A stretch of 64,000 bases of DNA from Viola odorata (taxonomy: Eukaryota > Streptophyta > Magnoliopsida > Malpighiales > Violaceae): assembly GCA_963691705.1 (NCBI GenBank), contig OY829543.1:32325523-32389522 (forward strand). The letters are read 5' to 3'. This document shows, piece after piece, positions 1 to 9,448 of this stretch (the stretch's first letter is position 1; each line of letters begins with the position of its first letter). The position numbers and the translations under genes are program-made. The notes below the pieces were generated by a model. That model searched no databases. It saw nothing but the letters and a program-made list of their open reading frames with translations, and had not been told where the DNA came from.

Positions 1-246
1 GTCCTCCATAGCTGGAATATCTAAATGAGGGATTGGTGGTATTTCGGGACCTCGATGAAGGTAGGTTAGATCCTGGTAGAACTGACGATCTTGGCCGGCC
101 AGATTGAAAGGTTGTCTATCGAGGGCAGGATGAGGGATGCCTCTACGTAAGGCAGAAGGAATTCTAGCTTCCCTCCGAAGTCCTCTTTCAGTTCTGGTCA
201 ATTAGAGATCAAGGGGGAGTAGATCTGGTGCAGATCTCCTGGTCAT
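1..246 (-). pseudogene. Athila-type gag, N-terminal fragment with an in-frame stop
   Basis: Translation from the ATG at 246 (minus) begins MTRRSAPDLLPLD and is basic and proline-rich, the style of an Athila gag N-terminus. It continues with LAGQDRQFYQDLTYLHRGPE and runs off the left edge. A TAA at 202-204 interrupts the frame after about 14 codons, so this copy is probably inactive. Gag would form the virus-like particle core in the cytoplasm. The family assignment rests on recognition of the N-terminal style and on the adjacent PBS, not on a search. Confidence 0.55.
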
Positions 247-280
247 ACAAAATAAAAAGAAACAAATTAGTACCGTTCAA

Positions 281-298
281 TCCCCGGCAACGACGCCA
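281..298 (-). other. Primer-binding site of the Athila-like element
   Basis: The minus strand reads TGGCGTCGTTGCCGGGGA, one base from the TGGCGCCGTTGCCGGGGA site common in Athila-type elements, which I recall as pairing with a tRNA-Asp 3' end. It lies 5 bases from the LTR edge at 304. Minus-strand DNA synthesis would start here. Confidence 0.75.
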
Positions 299-303
299 AA
301 ATT

Positions 304-1890
304 TGATCGTCACTCAAATGTACTTAAAATTTATCCTGATGCCTAAATGCACAAGTAAATGTGTACAGAGTAAGACAGGGTCGAACCACAGAGATTGAAG
401 GAATAATGATTCAATTTAAGTATATGATAGGGAACAAATGCAACCAAACGTAAAAGTAACACTAGGGGGGTTTGATGTTGATTAACGAATTAATCAACAC
501 AGAAGCGGGAGCTAACAAGAGCTGACAAGACAATTAAATAAGACTGATATCCAGGGCATGAAAGTAAAACACAATCCAGGGCAAGATATATAAAAGCAAT
601 TCGAGGTCAAGAAAAGCAGTGAAACAGATAATAATTAGATAGGAAGAGATCTTAGCAAAAGGTGTTCTCGGGTTGCTTTCTAGGTCAGTTAATCATTGGC
701 ACAAAAATATTCCAGACTCAAGTACAGATCAGCTATAGGGGCCATGTTTCCACGTAGGCCCCCTGCTCACCTTCATAGGTAGAAGCCATCCCCCGTTTCC
801 ATATATGAGGTGGCCTTGACGTTTCGCCGTCCTCCCAAGCACGAATGCAAGGAGACACTACTCAAAACGCCCATGAAGCGGAGGTGAGACAGATCTAGGG
901 CGTGACATCTCAGTTCGTCACGCTCGTATCTCATACCCTAAATGACCGTTTACCCCTAGACAAAAGACCTCTCGCGATGACTTTCACTAGGTGTCTACTA
1001 ATATCTCAAGGATTCACGTTAGTTATAACCAAGAGAATGACGTTACTCATACAGAAATGAAAACAGTTGATCAGGCACTAGACATTTCTAAATGAGCATG
1101 GGATTAAAACGGTAAACAACCATATGCAACAAGAGAATATATTAAGCATGCATTAGGCCTCCTAACCGAACCTTACAACCCTTGAAACACCCTTTACTAA
1201 GAGGGTGGTACTTAGCTACTCATACTATAATATGAACAGTAGATAGTAATAATCATGCAACAAAGGGAATAAAAGGAAAGGGATTAGAAGAAACCGAAGG
1301 ATTAATTAATAATCAAGGAGGAAAGCTTGCTCCTTTACAAACAGGCGGTTGCTTCAAAATACCAAGAGAATAAGATCCCTAGAAATTAGGGTAAAAGATG
1401 AAGTGATGTAAAATATCCTTGGACAACCGTTCTTACAAAAACCCTAAAACTAAGCTTATATAAGCTAAAACTAGCTAGGGGACAAAATAGCTAAGGGGAG
1501 AGAGAAGCAATGGGGAATTGACAACACATGTCCTTTCAAAGGAATATTCTGGATCTTTGGCGCGCTTGGCATCTTCTAGAAGCGCATGGAATCCCGTGCG
1601 GATCTTTGAAGATGCTCCTCTTTAGTTTTCGCTTGAGAGAAGAAGAAGACTTATCGCGGGCGAGAGACAGCTCACTGGTCTGGTTAGCGTCATGGGCTCG
1701 ACGACAATCTGGTCTTCTAGGCCTTGACACTGGAAATCCTCAGAAATACTCCAAAAATGCTTCTTTTCGATCTTTTCCTTCTATTGGCGTTGATCTGCAA
1801 TAAAGATAGAAATAATGGTTAAATGATATAATCATGCCCCCGAAAGGGCTAGAAAAGAAGGTAAAATCGCGTCTATGAAACATGCTATCA
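304..1890 (-). repeat. 5' LTR of the Athila-like element (1587 bp)
   Basis: On the minus strand the segment starts TGATAGCATG and ends CGATCA beside the PBS, giving TG...CA termini. The right-hand edge (1890) was chosen because the TG terminus is followed outward by sequence of a different, coding-like character; it is inferred rather than proved, since the second LTR is not in the window. The small ORFs at 1528-1952 fall inside this LTR and look incidental. Confidence 0.6.
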
Positions 1891-1891
1891 G

Positions 1892-2186
1892 AACCCAACC
1901 TTTGTGATTGGAGATCCCATGAAGAAGGTTCATATGGGTAATGACAAGTCACTTGTTAATTATGCTAACACGAAATTGATTGTCCCTCCTATGGTGTGAG
2001 AAGTGTTAGACTACATTGATTGAGAGAATAAGTTTTAAACTCTTAATGATTTCATATCCCTTATGGGTGGTGTATTGATTACGGATACACTGGATGAAAT
2101 CACCTATATGAATGTGGAGTGGGGTCGTTCTTATGAGATTGTGGCACAATCTCTAAAGCATTCATTAACATCTAGGCACGCGCATG
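1892..2186 (+). pseudogene. Degenerate coding-like stretch, family not recognised
   Basis: One plus-strand frame reads like a decayed protein: it includes NPTFVIGDPMKKVHMG, then LVNYANTKLIVPPMV, a stop, then LMGGVLITDTLDEITYMNVE. Two stops interrupt it within about 95 codons. There is no start codon context, and the Athila LTR abuts its left side, so it may be a gene or transposon exon cut by that insertion. I do not recognise the family and assign no function. Confidence 0.3.
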
Positions 2187-2189
2187 GGT

Positions 2190-5100
2190 AAAACGCGCAC
2201 AACCACGTTAACAACAAAAATTGTGGGGGTACAACATGAAAAATAAATTCCCTACCTTGCAAAAGAGCTAATGGTTCATAGAAGTTTTAAACTTCACCAT
2301 TATCTCTGTAAGGATACAATTTATTTATCTAGGTCTCGTTCATAGTCCAAAAGACACTAGATTCGAAAAGTTATACTCTATATATTAACCAGGAATTTCT
2401 ACCTCCAACCTTTGTAATATGTGAGGGATTGTTGTAAAATTGAGGTATTACAAAGGTTATTGTTGTAAAATTGAGGAGAGCACTTACTCCTTGCATAACT
2501 TCCAAGTAATTCTTTGCTCTTCAACCACTCACTCCACCAACACACGTCTTTTCTAAAATAGCTCCACTAACACACATTCATCTCCTATAACCTCCACATC
2601 TATTTCTTGTTTTTCCATAACAACAAACTGTTATAAAAGAGAGCATTTTCTTTCCTGAAAGATGATTAGATGATGATTGGTTCTTATTATTCTGATCCTG
2701 ACTTTGTGTTAGAAGAGATCGTTTTATCTTGGGGAATAAATTCCTTTAAAATAGAATTTTTTACTACTCAATTTTTGTTTATTCTCAAAATTAACATCTC
2801 ATTTAAACCCACTGTTAATCCATTAGCAAGGCTAGTAATTTTCAAATCTTATATACGGCGCACTTTAATTGATCACACAATTTTTGGACAAGACAAGTTT
2901 GTGCGGTGAACGGCCTTTTCAAAAGATTACGACGTTAATCCAGTTTTATTTTTTTCCCAAGTACATATTAACTTTTTTCATGTTGTTTGTGCACTGTCCC
3001 ATTTTATGCAAATTGATTTATGCTTTTTTTGACAAAAGATTGCCTTACTTTTCTTTGTAAAGGGACCCAATTAAACTCGAGATTAATTTCGGCTCTTCCT
3101 AATTGGTGAGTACTTTCTTTTTTCATCAATTCAAGTTGGACTTTGTTGAAAAAGAGACAAGAAAGTCGAGAAAGAAGGCTGAAAAGATGGCTTGTTTTAC
3201 CCTACAAGTAAAGCTTGTGGTTATACGGAAAAAACTTGGGTCAAGTTTTACTCGTGGTTATACTTGATCAAAAAAATAAAAAAAGATCAATTAAATCCCA
3301 AATCAAAAGTACATATAAGCTAATAATTGTTGCAAATCTAGTACACGGTAATATAATTAATCACTCTTTTTAATGGGAGGCATAAGCTGGTGAGTAATCT
3401 TTGCTTATTTATTAATGATAAAATACCAGTTGAGTTTTGAATTCGAGCATCATATTCACCTATTTAAAATTTAAAAAAAAATGAATGATGCACTATATAT
3501 ATATATATATTTGTGCATGTAACGGGTTTGTGCCGGTGTATACAATATGACATATCAGTCCAAGCTCTTCATTACCAAAAATGAGCTGAGCGAATATCAA
3601 ATTTTAGTCGCACTACATACTTCTCGAGTTAGGTCAACAGTCAAATTCATAGAAAAAATTCAAGTCACATTCATAGTTTGTTTATGATTTCAAGTTTTTT
3701 TTTATTAGCTCAAACTCAATATGTATATCTTCAATACGTAGCAGAGTTGTAAATAAATAGTTTTCACATAAAGAAAAATAATAAAATAATTTTACATTTT
3801 AATGAGGCGGAACAGAACGACCAATGCGACTATGCGAGTGTGACATAACAAGCAAGTAGTAAAGGCCCTACGGAGCAAAACATGGTAAGTGTAACATTTG
3901 TGACAAACTTTATATATTATATATAGCTTTATGTGAATGTTGATGCTAGGGTTGGGTTCAATTTATCAATTGCTTGGGATTCCTATATGCTTATAGTTTT
4001 ATGTGGGCACTTTTTTAGATGTTAGAGCTAACTTTTGAAGGCTAGCTCTAGCTGGGGTTGGATCTTCACTTCATACGTCACTCATTTTGCTCCTCTTACC
4101 CCATCTTTTCCTACAAAAGCACGCTCTTCTTAAAGAGAAAAAGCTAACCCTTTAGGAATCCTATGCCCCTCTTCACACCCATTTCTTACGTATTGTTACT
4201 CTTTTCCATTTTATAATTTCTCTCTTCTTCATGAGTCTATTCGAGTGTCATTTACGTTTTCTTTGGACATGAGACTGATTTTATTTGAGCATTGCTAACT
4301 TTCATAATATATTTTTCTTCATTCATAAACTCAAACATAAAACTTTTAAATTAAGTATGAATAATTTTACCACTCGATTTGGATGTGATTTTTCTTTTTT
4401 ACAATTTTGTGATTTTTGTTGCTAGTAGATAGTATACCCTTTTTGAAGTGACGACTGATGACTGGATATCATCATCATCATCCACGTACGTGGGACAATA
4501 TTATATTTAATTATCCACTTTTCATTTTAAAAACTTAGTGATAAATGTTTCTTTAATTATTATTATTATCCTTAATAATAACTTATGGTATAGAAGCTTC
4601 TCATCAGTAGCCAAATAAACATGGCAATGGAACAGTGTAGTCAGTGTCTCATTGCACAAATTAAGGCCGGTCAAATACACCATTTGACCAAATTATGAAA
4701 TTAACGGCTTCTTTTATTTATTTATTAATCCTTCGCAGAGGAAATGCAACTGGCTTCTAACTTTTATATACCATCAGAATCAGGTTTGAGAATTCAAAAA
4801 GTTCAAGTATATCTAGGTTGGATCAAAGGGATAAGCCCAATTACTAAGATACCTTTAAACTTAATGGATCAAATACCAATCTTATACCTTTATAATTAAA
4901 TGATAAATGACTTACTCATTATTAATTTAGGTTCAAGTTTGAATTCACACTGCGTCTTAGGAGAGTCATTTCCTGGCAAATTATACTCAATAAGATTAGT
5001 TTTTTACCACAAAAAAAAAAACAGTAGAGAACATCTAAAGAGATATGAAAAAAATATATCAATTTTATAATTGACCCATTGACAGTAAAGTACACTTGCA

Positions 5101-6266
5101 GCTAACGACACCATGTATAAAAGTAATTCCTCTTAAACTTATATATTTTACCTAATTTTCCCTCCACAGTCGACCCTATCAAATATAAAATCTTTTTTGT
5201 TTTTTTTCCTTCCTTTTTGTCATTGATTACCATACATTCCAAAAATATCGTATTTCTGTAGCATCACCCATCAAACAACCAAGAGAGGAATGGGCCTATA
5301 TATCAAGAAAGGTGATTGCAGGGTCGAATGGTGGATGAAATCATGTGATGATGTGACTAAACGTAAATTGTATTGAGCAAATTAAAATGTCAATACTTTG
5401 ATGATAACATCTTTGTCTTTGTTTTGATCCTTTAGATAGTACATTAGTATATACTATATACTCTCCATTAATAAGTTGCCATTTTATTTCACTGTCATCC
5501 CTATCAATTTCCTTGGATCACCTCAGGATTTCCTTGTCGGTGTAATTTCATGTCCATTTTCGGACAAAATCGATCTATACTATAGTATAAAAGTCGAGTC
5601 TTGAAAGAGTTTTCATGGTCATAGGTTAATTATTAATTTCTTCTTGTTGAAAATTAATTTAAATTATATTTTCCTGATGAAGCTATAGCTTTCAGACAGT
5701 GGTTACTTTGACTTAGGATTAGATGATTAGATCTCCTTGAAACAGGAGGCTACTAGTACAAATCTAAAGTTGGACTAATCCCAAATTGATTACTCTACGG
5801 GGAATCAATTTAATGACATGATTTTGCCCATTTTATAGGTCGTTTCTGATTTTCATTCGCTAGAACGGATATCAACCTCATAGAAAGTATCATAAATATT
5901 AACCAATAGGTTAGAGCGAAGGTAGGTTGGTTTTGTAGGTCCTTTATTGCAACAAAATCTGTCTTCTTGCATGTCGTGTAGTTGCTATCAATTGTGCAAC
6001 TCATTGCAATTCCTAACTTTGGCATTAACTCCAGTAATTGTCTTAGGCACCTGAGTAATCCATTTCCTATAAAATCACCATTAAAAGATTTGAGCTTAAA
6101 TCTGAGTTTTTTATGTTTTTAATTGTACTTCCAACTAAATTTAATCGAAAATCTAACCTTTACTTCCCTGAAAGTACAATTGAGCTACAGTTTGAACTTA
6201 ATTGAAGAAATATGGAGACTGAAACTAGGGTATGAATATGATAAACTTTTTGACATAGTGTGTCTC
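2190..6266. other. AT-rich spacer, no gene seen
   Basis: About 4 kb of AT-rich sequence with only short ORFs of unlikely composition, homopolymer runs and a (TA)n stretch near 3497-3510. I see no domain, RNA gene or paired repeat. Confidence 0.6.
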
Positions 6267-6815
6267 TCTACTCTTACGAAATACACAACTAGTATAATTT
6301 TACTCACAAAATACACACCCAGTGTCTTAATATTTAGTTTAAATTGATTCTTAGTGTTCTCATATTAGTCAACCCGTTAATGGAAGTTGACGTAACTTGT
6401 TTGACCGTTAGAGATCATTAAAAAAAATTTGTTCCATCTCACCATGCCACGGTGAAATGTGGTGACTGTGACATTTGGTAAAATATATATATATATATAT
6501 CAAAACAAAAAAATTATTAATTGACAGGACATTTGTTGTTTAAAATGCAAATTAATAAAAAAAATAAATCAATAAATAATTTCTGCTTTTGATTTTTTTC
6601 GAAATGCCATAGGGGGATATTTTTGTGTGGCATGGTGAAGCAAAACAAAAAATAATTTTTTGATGACCTCTAAGGGTCAAACATGTCACGTCAGCTTCTA
6701 TTAACGAGTTGATTAACGGAGAGATATTGAGTGTCAATTTAGGCTAAAGTAAAGAGCCATTGATTGTGTATTTTATGAGTAGAAGAAGCTAGTTGTATAT
6801 TTCACAAGAGTAGAA
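6267..6815. mobile_element. Fold-back (long-TIR) MITE-like element
   Basis: The left arm (about 6267-6465) matches the reverse complement of the right arm (about 6605-6815) over roughly 200 bp with scattered mismatches; for example CTACTCTT near the left edge faces AAGAGTAG at the right, and CACCATGCCAC faces GTGGCATGGTG. The short centre holds an (AT)n run near 6483-6500. No transposase. I could not fix the outer edge or the TSD, so the superfamily is open. Confidence 0.6.
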
Positions 6816-7627
6816 AAACACGTCATGTAAAAAAAAAAATCGAATATGATGATGGATGCAAGTAGTGAAAAGAAACATAAAATGGGGCCATATTTCTAAG
6901 TAGGCATTGTAACATAATTGCAAAGCAAAAAAAACTGAAAAAGGGTGATACTGTTACATTCATTTATCAGAAAAGGGATTTTTTTTGCAGAAGAGGGGTT
7001 GCAAACTTGCAATTGAATGGTAGAGGTGTGGGCTATAGAGAGTGGTGCTTTACACTAAGCAAAAACCTGCAAAGTAGTGTAGGAATTTTACATTTCTTTT
7101 TTCTGTCAAATTCTAAAACGGGTCTCTTTCTCTCTCTGTCTCTCCTTTAACATGTTTCAATAAAGATGAATCCATATACTCCATAGAAATGTAGAAAGAG
7201 CTCACTACTCATCTAATTTCAGCAGACCCACATCCCCTTCTCCTGACAAAACCACGACTTGACATAATCGCATTCTACTACTCTAGTTAGCTGCTACACA
7301 ACTACTGGTCTGCTGCTCTGCTTTCCCCCCTCTGCTGCACTGCACTGCACAGCCAGATCATATAAGCAAATAAGTTAAGTAGGAAAAAAGGAGAAAAAAA
7401 AGAGAACGGAACAGAGATTATTAATAAAAATGAAGATGGTCAAAAGTTTTTTTCATGGATTGTGTTTCCAATTTAGAGTTGCTTTTCTTTTTTCTTGTTC
7501 AGAGTGTTCTCCGCCCACATCCGATATTGGCTTATTTTTACTTAGTAGCAGAAGCAGAGTAGTAGCATAGTATGGGAGATACGGATTGTGTCAGTTTAGA
7601 TATCCGAATTTGTAGCATACGAAGTAG
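6816..7627. other. Spacer before E1, no gene seen
   Basis: AT-rich with a CT-rich patch near 7120-7150 and a CTGCTGCACTGCACTGCAC stretch near 7330. It could be an upstream region of a host gene, but no exon is visible here or on the far side of E1. Confidence 0.4.
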
Positions 7628-7632
7628 CTACC

Positions 7633-8449
7633 TGATAATACATAAAATTATCATAAGGGCACAACGGACATTGCACCCTCACAAAGTACCGTTGACCAGT
7701 CAAAACGGTACATGACCGGTCTGACCAAGTCAACCATATAAACGGCATCGCTACTGATTGATCACGTCAACGGGAACATGTGACTAAGGGGCACGTCCAG
7801 TCCGTTATCAACGAAACGGCACAAGGCCGATTCACCTCAAAGCCTGAGGAAACGGGTCTGCACTGATATACACGTTGACCAGGTCAAAGATGCCACCAAA
7901 CGGCACTTAGCCGATTTGGTGATAACGACACCCTGCCGATTTGGCACAAACGGAATCCTGCCGATTTGGCACAAACGGCATAAGCTCCAAATAAAGGTAC
8001 ACTGTACACTATTTCTATTATGATAGTGGTCAAAGCCACGCGTGGGAGACAACATCTCCTGCTCCCACTCAAACATGATAAAGTTATTAGACATAAGGAA
8101 TATTTATTCCCCCAAAGGCATTAACTCTACTTTTAGTTGTTTATTCCCACCTTTTGACCACCTTTTGGACAAAAAGAGGGAACATGTCTAAAGTGGAGGA
8201 GCCCTCTTCCTCAATAAAAGGAAGAGGGGAGACACTAGAAAGGGGGATCTGAATCTGAAGCTTGATTATACACACATACGTAGAACATTCTAAAAATAAG
8301 ACCAAACACTGACTTTGGCATCGGAGTTTCTACGCCGGAGTCCACCTCCGGCGCTGTGCAGGTCGCTCATGGCGTTCAAGGAATTCCGACCACCCCACTC
8401 CAAGATGCCATTTGACGGAAAAACCCTCATACCCTTCTTTGGATTATCA
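7633..8449 (+). repeat. E1 5' LTR (817 bp)
   Basis: Starts TGATAATACA and ends GGATTATCA, a 6-bp inverted terminus TGATAA/TTATCA. It carries a TATA-like CAATAAAAGG at about 8212-8221 and a strong hairpin at 8333-8353. It holds four GCCGAT and several AACGGC words. Confidence 0.95.
8333..8353 (+). promoter_or_regulatory. Conserved LTR hairpin upstream of GCAGGTC
   Basis: CGCCGGAG and CTCCGGCG form an 8-bp perfect stem around a 5-base loop, followed two bases later by GTGCAGGTC. The same arrangement occurs in the LTRs of E2 and, in variant form, E3. Its place about 110 bp after the TATA-like box puts it in the transcribed R/U5 part. The second copy is at 19052-19072. Confidence 0.6.
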
Positions 8450-8451
8450 AA

Positions 8452-8470
8452 TGGTGCTTTCATTGAGAGC
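8452..8470 (+). other. E1 primer-binding site
   Basis: TGGTGCTTTCATTGAGAGC begins two bases after the LTR end, the position expected of a PBS. E2 has the identical 19-mer at the same distance. I do not assign the tRNA; it is not the common tRNA-Met or tRNA-Asp type. Confidence 0.75.
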
Positions 8471-8551
8471 TTTTAAAATTTTAAGTGAGCCAACCTTGAG
8501 TTTCAAAGCTCTTTCTTCTTCTTCATATTTTTGGGGTTTTCATTCTCAAAA

Positions 8552-9448
8552 ATGGCATCCAGCCAACATTTTCAATCACCTCAACCTACTGGTCAACCTG
8601 AAACTACACCCCCTCAAACTTCATCTCCTCGCGTGGAGATGAACGCCGCTGCTCGCCGGCTTAACTTTCCAGAAATTCCAGAAGTGTTCTTTCCTAGCAC
8701 TCCACAAACTGGACCGTCTATAGCAGCAGTTATTCCACCAACAATCATGCACGAGTTTAATACCCTGCATCAAAGGATAGACATGATGATGGCCTCTCAT
8801 GACACGATGATGCAGACTTTCATAGAAAGGATTCAACCGCCTGCCGCAAGGCCGCGTGTTCCTCAGCAGATTCAGAACCGACCGGCGGTGTCACCACCTC
8901 TAATGCCTCAGTCGTTGGCTGTCCGACCAGTCAGATCTGCTCACCAGCTTGCTAGCCAGCAAGCTATGAGGGAAGATCCTTTGAATGGACTTCGACCAGG
9001 ACGTCAAAATGAAGATCTACCTGGAAGGGAGGAATATATGGACAATATGGAAGAAGTCAGTAGCCGGGCAGTCCCACACAGCCCAAAAAGGAGCCTAAGG
9101 CGTTCGATAGAAAGAAGATCTGAGATGAGAAGAGATCGAGAGAGATCAGCAGATCGGCCATTATCAGAGAAAGATCATGTGAGAGCTGATCGGAATGCAT
9201 CCAAAGGCTCTGTCTCCATACCCGCTCATGAGGAGCAAGACGATGATCCAAAGAGCCCTTTGACCTTTCGGGTTAGGAAGCATCGGGTAAGCAGGCATGT
9301 CAAGCTGCCAACCGATTCCTACCTTGGGACATCGGATCCAACAGTCCACGTAAGTTTAGTAAAGAAACATGTTAAATTCTTTACTAGAAACGATGAGGCG
9401 TTGTGCCAAATATTTGTGATGACCTTGAAAGGAATTGCCAATACCTAG
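8552..9448 (+). CDS. E1 gag, N-terminal part up to an in-frame TAG
   Basis: From the ATG at 8552 (MASSQHFQSPQPTG) the frame runs 298 codons to a TAG at 9446-9448 and then stays open, in the same frame, to 14242. The first third is proline- and glutamine-rich, followed by an arginine/serine/glutamate-rich segment (about residues 175-235) and the start of the retrotransposon gag (capsid-like) domain. The TAG sits where related gags have tryptophan, just before FERLPAGSID; a single G-to-A change would explain it. An upstream in-frame TTG at 8531 is a less likely start. Gag assembles the cytoplasmic particle; as it stands the capsid domain is cut in half. Confidence 0.85.
   Translation: MASSQHFQSPQPTGQPETTPPQTSSPRVEMNAAARRLNFPEIPEVFFPSTPQTGPSIAAVIPPTIMHEFNTLHQRIDMMMASHDTMMQTFIERIQPPAARPRVPQQIQNRPAVSPPLMPQSLAVRPVRSAHQLASQQAMREDPLNGLRPGRQNEDLPGREEYMDNMEEVSSRAVPHSPKRSLRRSIERRSEMRRDRERSADRPLSEKDHVRADRNASKGSVSIPAHEEQDDDPKSPLTFRVRKHRVSRHVKLPTDSYLGTSDPTVHVSLVKKHVKFFTRNDEALCQIFVMTLKGIANT

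Larger units (their letters stand above)
1..1890 (-). mobile_element. Athila-like Ty3/gypsy LTR retrotransposon, 5' end only
   Basis: Read on the minus strand, this is an LTR (1890 to 304), a primer-binding site (298 to 281) and the start of gag (246 to 1); the rest lies outside the window. The PBS, gag start and LTR length of about 1.6 kb fit the Athila group as I know it. Only one end is visible, so a TSD cannot be tested. Confidence 0.7.

Noticed and set aside
2190..7627. Host gene in the left spacer
   Set aside because: No exon chain, domain or codon bias found; only short AT-rich ORFs.
9446..9448. Calling the gag TAG a proven recoding site
   Set aside because: It cuts the capsid domain in the middle, unlike known gag-pol recoding sites; kept only as an open question.
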